Part shown: one piece after another, positions 13,308 to 24,780 of the stretch
Layout: each line of letters starts with the position of its first letter
Numbering within the stretch: the first letter of the stretch is position 1
Source: Parus major
Taxonomy: Eukaryota; Chordata; Aves; Passeriformes; Paridae
Direction of reading: 5' to 3'
DNA length: 64,000 nucleotides
Assembly: GCF_001522545.3 (NCBI RefSeq)
Contig: NC_031799.1
Span: 44,182,981-44,246,980, forward strand
Program-made: the position numbers and the translations under genes
Notes under the pieces: model-generated
Seen by the model: only the letters and a program-made list of their open reading frames with translations
Databases searched by the model: none
What the model was told of the DNA's origin: nothing

Positions 13308-13489
13308 GCTGATGCTGGACAGACTGGCTAGAAGATCATTGTTGATAGTACAGAAGCTGGGGAGCCCATGGGGGAGGTGCATTCTCTGGAAAAGATCCCT
13401 TAAAAGTTGAGCATTCTGCAGCAAATGCAGGTCACAGGATTGCAAAATCTCTGGTGAAAGCTGGTATCTGTAGAAGGGTATTAATGCAT
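13308..13489 (+). pseudogene. MAT-like exon 7 (relic), active-site loop region
   Basis: Acceptor ccttcag at 13301-13307 and donor gtaaga at 13490. It begins ADAGQTG, stop (TAG 13329-13331), KIIVD. After a one-base deletion it continues [24 protein letters not shown] and [16 protein letters not shown]. The 182 nt equal the 61 expected codons minus one base. The glycine-rich loop and SGKD are still readable. The residue after KD is Pro, where MAT1A and MAT2A have Tyr. Confidence 0.93.
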
Positions 13490-15431
13490 GTAAGAGCAAC
13501 TGTAACAGTAATACACCAAATTCTGAAACACAAATTCTGTCCCAGAATACATACCGCCATCACAGCCTCTCTCCAGTTTCAGAAAATCTTTTCTCATAGT
13601 AGAATGGGGCTCCAGGAATTTTTTTGGATCCTTACGAGGGAAGCCAAAGACACAGGCCAGGATGGTCCTGAAACAAAGACCGAGTTCTCAGTAATCTTCT
13701 TTCTCCAACTCCTTTGTCATCCCAGGTCTAGATACTTCTTTGCATTGTCCTTGCATTTTAGATGTTCTGCACACACCTGCATGCCCAGCACGCCAGCCTG
13801 GGCAGCACAGCACATTGCATTTATAGGAGCACTTCTTAGATGTAGCTGTTCAGCTTGCAGCTTGCAATATGGTCATACTGGTTGTAACTAATCTGTTTTA
13901 AATTACCTTAATTTGTCCGTAGTATTCTCCTCTAGGATAGGGTGACTTTTCTAGAGTTTAAGACAAGAACGACTTTCATTAGTCTTATATGCTCAGACAA
14001 AAAACAATGCACTTCCTTGTGCATGAATTTTTATTATAAATAAGTCAGAGAAGTAAAAAGAGCTATTTTACTGACACCTTGACACTTTCACATGAACGGA
14101 ATGTGACTATTAAACAGTGCCATTTGTCTAGGCAAGTTTCAATACTACTTCATACAAATAACTTTTTCTGAGTAGCTGCTACGTCCTAAGTAATTACATA
14201 ATATTTCCTAAGTAAAATGTAGCAGCAATCTGGCCAATGCTTTGCTGCAGTGATGTGTTTAAAACTTCTTGCTTTCTCTATGGAGCAGAGGAGACGCCCA
14301 CTGAATGTGAGTATGATCAACAACACAATATCCAGACATCCCAATTAGCAACAAGGCTTCTTGCTTCGGATGTTGTGCATTGTTTGACACTTGATAGTTT
14401 GCAGTTAGTCAAGAAAAGGGTAGATAGGGAATAAACCAAGCACAAATGAGTTTTGGTTAGCATATGGTTGATTTTTTTTTCCTAAGGTAAAGAAGAAAAA
14501 CTTCTGATCTTTTCATATGCACATCTTGAGAGTAATTTTTCAACATCTACATCACTTTTTTTGAGTTAGGTGGGGATGTTGTTATTCCAGTAATTTTAAA
14601 GGATCTTCCTGAAATACAAATTCTAGGCAAGGAAAGAGTGATCTTTTTAACAGCAAATTATGGACATCTCAGATACTAGCAATGAAGATAAGATGGGAAG
14701 ATAATAGATCTGAAAAGCCAATGTTCTTTTAAGCCTTGAAGGCTGGATTGAAGATTAACAAAAGGAAAAATCTGTTAAGTGGAAATGCGAAAGTGATTTC
14801 AGCCCATTACTATCTGTGTGCTAGAGACCTTGCCAGCCTTCACTGAGGCTGACAGCTGAGCTGGCTCTCCTATGGATATTGATTTTATGCTAACCATCTC
14901 TCACAACAAAAGGAAAAACGGAAAATAGAGGTAACTGCAGTCTAATTAGATGTATATTAACACAATATTATTTAGTGTTACAGAGAATTGTCAGCTTATT
15001 GGCAAATGGAAATCATAATCTCATAATTAGCTAAGGGGAAGATAGTAACGATTAGAACAGTTTCTAAAAAAACAAAAGAAAAGAAAAAGCCAAAACCAAG
15101 CCATAAATATTTATAGAATTCAGAGTCTCCAATCCTTAAGGCTTGAAGTCCTTGTGCCTAGCTGAAACTGAAGGATGAAGAATAGCAGTAGCTGAGGATG
15201 ACAGAAAGCACCTCTTTTGTTTTAAAGGAATGTCACGTATGTCTAGTATTTGACCAGGGTCTGAGGAAAACTTTGATTTTTTTAACATAAAAGACAAATA
15301 GCAAAAACATATCTCCTAACTTTCCTATGGCAACAGGATGTTAATAAACTCTACACTGATGCATATGATAAGCCTTTCCTTTGTCTTAAGCAAAAAGCAG
15401 GAAGGACTGTATTAGTTGCATTTGGATTGTA

Positions 15432-15565
15432 TGCTTGTGTTCTACAGCTACCACATGCCCTCTTGCCATTTCAGTGTTCCATTATGGAACATCAGACAGA
15501 TCTGAAGAAGAACTGCCCGAAATTGTCCAGAAAAACTTTGATCTATGCCTTGGAGCTATTATAAG
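15432..15565 (+). pseudogene. MAT-like exon 8 (relic)
   Basis: The 134 nt are ungapped against the family exon. From about 15459 it reads CPLAISVFHYGTSDRSEEEL, then PEIVQKNFDL and GAIIR, with no internal stop. The bases before 15432 end in ta, so the original acceptor AG is lost. The nearest AG is 16 nt inside the exon and would break the frame. The donor is gtttgt at 15566. Confidence 0.9.
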
Positions 15566-15635
15566 GTTTGTGTGATGTTAGTATTTACTGTATGGAATCA
15601 TATTTTTAATGCTCTCCCTTACAGTTTAATTATCT

Positions 15636-15705
15636 GACTTATAACCTCAAGAAAGACACCTTCATAATAAATCTCTAATTGATATAATTTCTGCTCTTCC
15701 CTTAT
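15636..15705 (+). pseudogene. Candidate MAT-like last exon (weak)
   Basis: With one base skipped (15642) the sequence reads DL-NLKK-DTF, matching the DLDLKKPIY opening of the family's last exon, and a Phe falls at the spacing of AYGHF. Two stops follow and the rest does not match. The implied intron from 15566 would be only about 60 nt, ending at ttacag (15624), with extra bases before the match. Confidence 0.35.
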
Positions 15706-18700
15706 CCATGCACCCAGTACAACCTACAAGAGCCAATTGATAAATTAGGTCACAAAGTACACTGAATAAGTAAGACCAGCCTCAATTACACCATGTATAT
15801 CTACCAGTAACCCTGGTAGTGAACTGTGTTGCAATTCATTAGCCAGGTGGTAGTGTGCCTGATGAAGCAGAATTAAAGTTTAACATTACACAAAGTTAGG
15901 CTTTCCAGTCTGTTTACAGGGTGTGTAAGGCTCCAAATCTCTGCCTTATCTGAAGGACAACAGAAATATCGTCTCTTTCTGGAAGAAGTGTTGGGCTCTG
16001 TGCCTTTGATATTCAGGTGGCAATAGCTTATAAGACAGCTGAAAGGCTTTGGTGCTCTCATGTCACAGTTTGGAGTCAACTAAATTTAACTAAAAATCCA
16101 TGTTTCTTAAATACTCTCTTAAGATCTGAATGACTGTGATGAAACTATTGTATTGAACTATTGTATAAACTTAAAAGCCAAAACAAGGACAGCCATGAAA
16201 TGAATGTTCTTGAAGTGAAAAATCACTTGTGATCAGAAGTGTCACCATGCAATCAGACAAGACATGCAAACCCAAACTATTAACACTGCCTTTTGCAGCC
16301 CACCATTTCTGGAATATTTCTGGGCCTGAAATAGAAGGTATCTTAGAAAAATGCAGCCCTTCTATTTAAAGAAGCATGGGAATTACTCTTTTCTTTGAGA
16401 GAAGAAAGGACTGAAGGAGAGGAGAAGATCAGTATATATCCTTATCAGCAGTTACCAACCTACATTCCAGTGAGTTGTAATTTGACCCTAGCATTTTTCA
16501 TTATTTTTCTGCCATTTGTGACTCATACGATTCTTTATGTAAACTTCAAGGCAGCAGAGCTTCCTGCCTTTTTGTAGTGTGGCTTCCTGAGACCAGAGTG
16601 TACAGGTTCATCTTCTCAGTTCTGAGTAACTTCCTAATCTCTTGGCTGATTTTCACCAAACCCGATAGACTGGACCTCTTAGAGGTTTTGTGAAATTCTC
16701 AAGCAACGGAAAGAAACACTATCTCTTTCCGCTTTTAAGGAAGCAACCACATTGTGAGCTCCTCCTTTATTTTAAGTCTGTGAAATTGACACAGGAGTTC
16801 AAGCCTGAGATAGATACCAGCAAGAACTCGAGTCCATGTGCATGTTTAGTTATTTTGAGCAATGCAGATTTTAAAAGCTCTGTTCTAAAATGCTAAAACA
16901 TAAATGCTACCTATTTCATTATTTGAGAAAAATGCTTTTAATGATTCACTTCTGCTTTAAATCCAGAGCTATTAAAATTATTCATTTCTCCATATTCCAG
17001 AACAATCTTGAACATAGTTGTCTTTGAGGGAAAAAAATATCAACATGTTAGTGAATAGGAAGCCTCTTTATTTTCCCTTAAAAAGGAAATACTTTTCTGA
17101 CAAGCTATATCAACATTCTGTTGGTGTGCTCAGCTTTTTGCATTCTTTTTCAGAGTATGCAATATAGATACTGAGAGCAGAGCTGACTTATAACTATAAT
17201 AGTCAAAGATAATGCAAGGCAAAATGGCAACTTCTATTGCCATAAAGTAATGTTTTCAAAGTGCTATCAGTTCACAAATACAATCAAAACTGTTCTTTAG
17301 CTTTATCATTATGGTAGTTCATCACTAATAATGTGTGGTGATCTCTGAACATTTATCTTGATTTGTTGTATTGAAAAATGTTTTAGCTTAAAAATACACT
17401 ATCATAATCCTGGAAGTGGTGAAGGCAAGTAGGAAAGGAAGAAAGCAGGCAATAAACCATGAGCATTGTTGAGTGAATATTTCCTTGTTAAACATCACCT
17501 CACCATATTTAAAATTCTAAAATTATGCTGGCTGTCCATTATAATCATTGACATAGTTCATGGTGTTTTACTTTTCATATTTCAATGGCATTTGGCTTAG
17601 GATCAAGCACATATGACTCCTACAGTAGCTACTGCAGCATGTGACCATGCTGCACAAAATATTACTTGAAACAAGACTTAGCTGCTCTATATCATACATG
17701 TCCACATAACTGCAAGAATGTGTATTGATTATCCTGTCAGTATCTGTACTTCTTTCCTTCCTTCGTCATTTCTCCACCGATCTTTTCTCCAGCAGTTTAC
17801 AACACAAACCATCTATTTTAAGAGCTTTCAAAGATAATTAAAGCAAGGTAATACCAAACAGAAGAAAGCCCAGGCAGACAAAAATGTTTCAGGTCTTTCA
17901 TGAAATGAAGAGAAACTTCTATAGATACCTGTAGCTAACGATGTATCATAGCTGCAATCCACTATATTATGCAGGCAAAAAGGCGATAAGCATGACTTGC
18001 ACCTTTATTATAATTTATCTGGTCATAATTATGCCATGTAAAGCTCTATTCTAAACAGAGACTTTGTGTCTCTACATAGCAGTAAAGCCTCCACAGTAAC
18101 TTAATTTAGTAGATCATCATCACCTTTGGCAGCTTCTTTTGAGAATTCTCTGCTTGCCACAGTAGCTTTAGAAAATATTCTATATAACACATGAAATAAC
18201 AGAAAACATGTAGATGCTTGCCCAGGTGCAGGTGAACTTTTTTCTGTTTAAAATGCTTCTGTACTGAAACATTTATAAAGACTAACAGCATACTTACTGT
18301 ATCTCTTAGACATTGGAGGAAATATGGCTACTTCACCTCAGTTAACAGAAGATAAAGGCTCCAGTGGTAAGTAGCTAATTATAGTCTTAGTCTCAAGCAA
18401 GTTTTTAAAAACTTCTTCCTTTCAAGCAAAGACTGACCAATCCACTGCTCTGTTGATAGACCAGAGCTGAAGTAGGGTCACTGTACATCTGTACCTGCAC
18501 CTTACCATCTAGCACAGGAGTACTGCAGTCAGTCCTTGTGACCTATATATGAGGCACATTTTTCTTCCATAAGAAAACAAAACTAATTTCTGTAATTCTT
18601 TTGTGGGCATTTTTTTGGAGGTTTATTTTATTTAATGAAAAGTTTTCCTTTTTATCACAGGAATCTGGACCCTATCTTGCATGAAAATAATCCAGTTTAG

Positions 18701-21700
18701 TTTGCTTATGTCCATGTAAGCATAACATCTATCATTAACCTTTATTAAAATTGTTCAGATTGGTATTGTCTAAGGAATGGTTATGTAGCTTGCTAATCCT
18801 GAAATGTCAGAATAACTTCCACTTTTAGTAGGGGTACAATGTTTAAATGGCAGGGGATTGCAGAGATGACCACAGAGTAAAATGACTACAATGACTTTTT
18901 AAAAGAGAGTTCAGTATATGGGCATATAGTGTCAATTTTACAGCTGTCTCAATTCCAGCAAGGATCAGTTTTACTGTCATAATACTTCACCCTTTCAAAA
19001 TGAAATAGTGATGCTTTGGTTCTCACAGAAGAAGACAAGTCTTCTGTTAAATTTAATAAAGAAATTATTTGTCCAATTGAGGTGTCTGTTAATCATGTCT
19101 TTTCATCAAACAAACAAACAAGTAAAGCAACACCTCCTAAAAAAACCCACAGTGTATTTCAGACAGTAAGAACACTGAAACACTTCTTTCACTTTCCTTT
19201 CTGGCTTCAAAGTTCAAGACCTTTTCTTCAAGGAATTGGGTGGACTCTTTCTTTCCCTTGTCATTGACTGGTGTTTCAAGGACGTCAGAAGCAGCAGCTG
19301 CAGAGGAAATCCCTAACTACAGACTGGCACAGGTACAGTGTACATTCAATCTCCAGACACCCTGCCCACAAATTTAATCCAGTTTTCTAATAACCAGTAA
19401 ATAAATTTTATTAATACAGGGTGGCTAATTTGCCCTATTTAAAAATTTCCTAAAGAACAGCAAAAAAGATATATGCCTTGTTTGAAGCCAGCAAGCAGAG
19501 AAAAGACACATCTGATAACTTTGTAGTGTCTAATCCAAAGCCAGAGACAAAACCATTGCTCCACAAAGCCAGTGAAGTATTTTTTTTTAATCACTGATGT
19601 ATTTTCAGCTATAAAGAAAGGGCTCCCAAATCAATAACAGCAGTTATTGCTGAGAATTTAGCTAAATTGGAATGTAGTGTACATACATAGAGATCAATTG
19701 AAATATCTTTATTTCCAAATGCTTTGAATACTGGTTTATTAACTGTTACATGACAATTAACATAACAAATATAATTAATATATTTTATTTATTAATACAA
19801 TTAATATAACAAATAACAAATAGCATGGGTGACAATTAACCTCATTATGTTAATATCAAATGAACAGGGTCTTATTTGAAATTCTTGGCTAAAGCACATT
19901 ATAAAAATCTCCCAATATATATCAGGTGGTAATCTGCATAAGAAAAATAATACACATCAGAAGAACACAACAACTTATGCATTGTGTTTTTGCAACTAAT
20001 ACAAAAAGAACCATGAATGAAAAAATTGTGCTGCACAGAATTACCTGGGTGTAACACGGAGGTACTACTGGCTATTCACTTCTCAAAGCTGCTGATTCTT
20101 GCTGGATTGTGTTAGGCAGAACTAAGTCTAGATCTTTCAAAAGGGCATAGTTTCAATCAAGATTATGCTAGCCAGTTGGAAAAGCAAAGGATTGGACAGA
20201 AATGCCAGCTTGGCTCTAAGAGTGGTATATTTGAGATCTGAGAAGAAATGGAGGGTCTCTGCATGCAAATCAAAGATTTTAAATTAAGAATGGTCAAGCC
20301 TCATCTCTTTGCTTTGTGTAAGGATTAACTGTATGACTACATTACAGGAGCAATTGCAATAAAAAGTACAAATATTGAAGAAGTATTTAATCTTCCTTCT
20401 GAGATGTACTTCTAAAACAGATTTTCAGCTGTGCTGAATTTAATGAACCCTATCTGGATCTACAGAGACATTATTATGTGTGCCACTTTCTAGCTATATT
20501 TTGATTAAAAGTTATATAGAGATTGCAAAGTAGAATGCTAATTCATTGCTGTTTAATTAATTTAATCACTAAGAAGCTGAAAGCAGTTACTGGGATAAAA
20601 ATTAAAGTGCTATCTTTACTACATGCTAATAGACAAAATGAACTTTTTATTTAATAATTTCCCAGTTTATGGTTCTGCCCTGCCTTGACCATACGACACA
20701 AGAGGAAATCCCTTCTTTACCATCTTCCCCACCCAAGGTTTTTGGGCAGAATGATTTGTGGTGCATTCTGGGTGAAGCTGTAGAAGAAAGAAGACTATGA
20801 GAGAATTAAAAGGGGAAGGTTGGAGCAGAGCTTTTTAATAAGCAGCTCAAGCATCCCACTGGAGTACAGTGTGGTTGTCAGAACTGGGATGCAAACTAGT
20901 AACAGATGCAACAACCTTGTTTTTCTGTGCTTTTCAACAGAAACTGCCAGCATATAAGTGGATAAGCCTTACACCTTTAGCAACTTTAAGAAAAAAAACG
21001 AAGTCCTCTTAAGATGCATAAATAGAAAAATACTTTAGTATTTTTCTACCAAGTATTCTTAAAAATGGCAGCATTTTACCACACTTTTGCCTCAGCAATA
21101 AATGAAAATGAGGCCAGCTGCCACTACTGCAGAGTCTTTTGCACTCACTTAATGATCTGCTTGACCTCTCCAGTATGATCCTGGATATTTAAAACCATAG
21201 GTCAGTAAAATATTACCCAGGTTTTCTTTTAAACTTTTTTAATCCAGAAAAGGTGCATTCATATCTAAGGTCTCCTATCTTACTGCAGTAGTTGCAGTGT
21301 CAAATCCATCCTGATTTTTTCAAGTGTAATGTTCCTGCTGCCTATCCTACATTTTTTTCTTATAGCTCCTTCATGCAGAACAGATAGTTAGTTACACCTC
21401 CTGCAATCTTTCTGAGAACAAGTTCCCACTGTAAGTTATGATGGAGAAATATTAAATGTATATATAATAAATATATTGAAATATGATATATGGTATAGAT
21501 TATATGAGATATAACATATATATATATATAAAATATTACATTATATAATATATCAAAATTCAAATAATATATATGAACGATTTCAAGCAACAATTGATTG
21601 AGCTTTTATTATCAAACCTCATACTTGGTGCCTACCTGCATATAATTTTTGGGCTGGAATTTTGATTATTTGTGTCAAGAGCCTTTTTCAACAGTCAAAT

Positions 21701-22586
21701 CTCTTGCATAAGCAGTAAACCCATAAAATTTTAAATATAATCAGTTTTCATGGATGGAATTTTATTTACTAATTTTTGTACATTAAAAAGGTACACATTA
21801 ATAAATAAGATTCTCAGGCAAGATATTTAATGGCATTTCAACAGGCATGCTGCTGCTTAAAAAAATAAAGTCCTGCTGCCTTTTCATCCTCAGTTGTTTC
21901 TTCTGACTTTGGGACATCTCTTCTGAGCTGAGATAAATGTGAGGCTTAGCAGTGAAATAAATAGACATGGAATTTTAGCATGGTGTTAAAGCTGGTTAGC
22001 AAAAAAACCACAAAACTCCAAAATTTCCAAAAGAGGTTGTTTCAGCCCAGATCACTCAGTCTGTTACTGAAGTGGCATCAGAAACCTCAGTCTTCATTTC
22101 AGCTGAACAAATATGAAGTAGTTGCCTCACATTCCATTTATGACAAAGTATTCCATTTGGGAATCACAAGAGGCCATGCCCCTGTAATGTACACAGTGGA
22201 TGAAGAACAGCAAGTTTATGGAAGTTGATTGAGAAATACAACTTCAAAAAATTTAACCAGTCATCTATGCAGGAGAAAGTAGCCATGGCCACCTGAAATA
22301 TACAGAATTTGGGGATATCTTTGATTGTCTCAAGGTGATGCCAGCTGGCAAGACGGAGACAGTAAGGACTAAACTTCTGAAAGAGAATCTTGCTATTGGT
22401 GTTATTTCTGAAAAAAAAAGTTTGAAGACAGCCTTGCTTCTAGTGATCTGCTATCTCAGGTCATACAGCCTTGCTCTGGAAATGGGCTGCTTAGTTTGAG
22501 ATCTACAAAACACGTGGAGGAGTCAGCCTTACCTGTAAAAACATAGGCTGACACTTCCTGTGGATATGACAATTCCCAACAATCTT
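15706..22586. other. AT-rich intergenic stretch
   Basis: No exon of a known gene recognised on either strand. It holds low-complexity AT segments (19740-19860 and 21430-21580) and scattered short open frames without family resemblance, including 21980-22228 on the + strand. I looked for TMEM175-like membrane segments, the expected head-to-head neighbour of GAK, and saw none. Confidence 0.5.
21430..21580. repeat. AT-rich low-complexity (TA)n-like tract
   Basis: Imperfect tata/atat runs, longest at about 21508-21530. It accounts for the Ile/Tyr-rich open frame on the - strand here, which is not a gene. Confidence 0.9.
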
Positions 22587-22591
22587 GTGTG

Positions 22592-23649
22592 TGGTGGTTT
22601 TGCACAGCCTGTTTTTTGGTAGCAGCAGGGGGCATGGAGACGCCTTTTGGGAGATGCCACCATGTCCAGCACAACCAGTCCCTGATGGCTCTGAATATGG
22701 ACATGCTGCTGGCCAAGGCTGGGCCAATTAGAGATGATGGTAATGCCTCTATGATAACAGATTTAAGAAGATGTTAAAACAAATGTAGCATTAGGGGTGC
22801 AGTTTTAATTCTAGCCAGAGAAGAGTATGAGATGAGAACATGAGAGGGAAAATCATGGAGACACGAAGGTCAGTGGAGAAGAAGGGGCAGGAGGAGCTCC
22901 AGGCACCAGAGCTGAGGTTCCCCTGCAGCCCCTGGTGCGGCCCATGGTGAAGCAGCTGTGCCCTGCAGCCCCTGGGGATCCACAGGGGATGCAGAGATCC
23001 ACCCACAGCCTGTGGGGAGGTGCCCGTGCTGGAGCAGGTGGATGCCTGGAGGAGGTTGTGATGTAGTGGGAAACCCGCCAGAGAGAGGGCCCTGCTTCCA
23101 GCATGGAGCAGCCTGTCCTTGGGGGACTGCACGCTGTGGAAAAGTGACCTTCACCACAGCAGTTTTGGGAGGATTGTGTGCCTATGGGAGGGATTCACAT
23201 AGTTTTGGGAGGACTGCTCCTCCTTAGATTTGGAGCCAAGCTGGAGAAGTTCACAGGAACTGTCTCCCACGGGAAGGGGCCCAGCAATCTCATAGGGGAA
23301 GGGCTCATTTCCCAGAGCAGTGGAAGAAAATCTTGAGCGCCGAACCGACCAGAACCCCACACCGGGTCTCCCTAAGTTGTGAGTGCAACGGAGGGAGCGG
23401 TTGGGGGAAGAAAAGGCGTTTATAAGGCTTTATTTTATTACTTTTCATAATCGTCCTCTGATTTTGTTAGTAACAAACTCACTTTTTATCTCTAAGTTGA
23501 GCCTGTGCTTGGAGTGTTTTCTCCCGGTCGTTATCTGAACTCACGAGCCCTTCGTTAATTTTTTCTGTCCTCTGTCCAGCTGTGGCAGGGGAGGGTGAGC
23601 GGGTGACTCTCGCGGATGCCTGGCATTTGGCCAGTGTGGAGCCACGACA
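22592..23649 (+). mobile_element. Solo LTR of an endogenous retrovirus, with target-site duplication
   Basis: The block starts TGGTGGTTTTGC and ends ACGACA (TG...CA). It is flanked on both sides by the 5-mer gtgtg (22587-22591 and 23650-23654), the signature of integration. Inside, GC-rich repeats of the 'cctgcagcccctgg' and 'ctggagcag' kind are followed by a TA-rich segment with gtttataaggctttatttt (about 23419-23437), as in avian LTRs I recall. No gag, pol or env sequence adjoins, so it is a solo LTR. It ends about 0.7 kb before the GAK start codon and could contribute promoter activity, which is untested. Confidence 0.75.
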
Positions 23650-24780
23650 GTGTGACAGACGGAGAGCTCTCCCCCACCGCGCCCTCCCGTGCGTCCCGGT
23701 GCTGGCACTGGGGGTGCAGGAAGGGCAGCGGCCCGTGAGGGTCGAGGGGAAAAGGGGGAAGGGCAGACTTGGGAAGGCCCCGTCCCGAGGGCAGACGAAG
23801 AGGGAAAGGACGGCAGCAATGCTCTGTGGGAAAAGCGCAGGTGCTGCCCAAGCGCCAGTGGTGCCGGCAGACAGGAGGACATTTATCTCTTGCCAACTGC
23901 CAACCTAAGTATCAATATGTGGAAACACCCCTGCCTGGGGAACGGCGGCCCTTCCTGAGGGAAAGCGCCGCGGGGAGGGCGGGAAGGCGAGCTTCGCGCC
24001 TTGCCCGCGGCCGACAGGAGCGGGGAGCCGGGACCGGAGCCGGAGTCGGTGAGGGGACGCGGCAGGGGCGGAGCAAGGCGGGGGCCGGGGCGGGAGCAGG
24101 AGCTCCTCCCGCGGGGCGGAGCCGCGCCGGGCCGGGCTGCGGCGGGCGGGCGGGCGGCACCGGGAGCGCGTAAGTGACGCAGCGTTCCCGGAAGCCGCCC
24201 GGAGCTGAGGGAAGAGCGGCTGAGGGGACGGTAGAGGAGGCAGGCGGGCTCTCGCCGCGGCTGTCGGTGCCTCGGCGGAGCCTTCCAACTCCGTCCCACT
24301 CTGATTCCATCCCTTTCTGTCCCGTTCTGTTCCGCTGCCTGCCAGGGGCCATGTCGCTGTTCCAGTCCGCCCTGGACTTCCTGGCGGGCCCCGGCTCACT
24401 GGGAGCCGCCAGCCGCGACCAGAACGATTTCGTGGGGCAGACGGTGGAGATGGGCGACATGAAGCTGCGCATCAAGCGGGTCATCGCCGAGGGTAAGCGC
24501 GAGCGGCAGGGCCGGGCCGTGCGGGGCGGACCCCGGCGCTGCGGGGCTGGGATGGGCTTCCCCGCGGGCCTCCCGCTCCTGTTTTCCCCGTCTCCTGTTC
24601 CTAGACCGGGAGGGTTTCCTCCTTGGCAGGCCGCACCCGGGTGGGGGCGGGCGGGCGGCGGGCGGGGCGGCAGTTCCGGCCTCTCGGGAAGGGCTGGAGG
24701 TGTCCGAGCCGCTCCGCGCCGAGCCGGTGTCCCAGGCACGGAGGGACGGTGTCCCCAGGCCCTGGGGTCGCAGCAGGGCT
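23650..24780 (+). promoter_or_regulatory. GAK: GAK CpG-island promoter and 5' UTR
   Basis: GC content and CpG density rise sharply, peaking around 23940-24720, in a window that is otherwise AT-rich. Visible elements include GC boxes (GGGGCGG at 24065-24071, 24087-24093 and 24113-24119), a run of GGG triplets at 24141-24156 that could form a G-quadruplex, tgacgca at 24175-24181 (CRE/AP-1-like) and an ETS-type ccggaag at 24188-24194. There is no TATA box. The pattern fits a broad housekeeping promoter. The exact start site cannot be read from sequence. No ATG lies between 24171 and the GAK start. Confidence 0.85.
24351..24492 (+). CDS. GAK: GAK exon 1 (residues 1-47)
   Basis: Starts [18 protein letters not shown], one residue shorter than human in the following linker. 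Ends in the first base of a Gly codon at donor gtaagc (24493). The beta-1 strand of the kinase domain begins near residue 39. Confidence 0.97.

Larger units (their letters stand above)
3772..15705 (+). pseudogene. Decayed intron-bearing S-adenosylmethionine synthetase (MAT1A/MAT2A family)
   Basis: Eight exons, plus a candidate ninth, spell out most of a methionine adenosyltransferase, the cytosolic enzyme that makes S-adenosylmethionine from methionine and ATP. Landmarks in order are [90 protein letters not shown] and FHYGTS. Exon lengths (77, 123, ~113, 143, 221, 182, 134) equal those implied by aligning family proteins, give or take the indels seen, and intron phases agree. In-frame stops lie at 8535-8537, 9712-9714, 11800-11802 and 13329-13331, with frameshifts in exons 1, 2, 5, 6 and 7 and a lost acceptor at exon 8. 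Introns rule out a processed copy. Divergence from MAT1A/MAT2A looks larger than recent decay alone would give, so an old paralog is my inference. Confidence 0.9.

Noticed and set aside
13454..13891. 145-codon + strand open frame
   Set aside because: Its first codons are the end of MAT relic exon 7 ([10 protein letters not shown]); the rest is read-through into the next intron.
18310..18366. Possible MAT last exon (KYGYF-like block)
   Set aside because: Acceptor-to-motif spacing is wrong by several codons and the flanking residues do not match; the block at 15636 fits better, though still weakly.
21980..22228. 82-codon + strand open frame
   Set aside because: No recognised family, no splice context and no supporting neighbour; left as intergenic.
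22853..23157. Overlapping Pro/Gly/Cys-rich open frames on both strands
   Set aside because: They lie inside the GC-rich repeats of the solo LTR and are not genes.
23912..24739. 275-codon - strand open frame over the GAK promoter
   Set aside because: GC-rich CpG-island artefact, Pro/Arg/Ala-rich, antisense to GAK exon 1; no TMEM175-like membrane segments.
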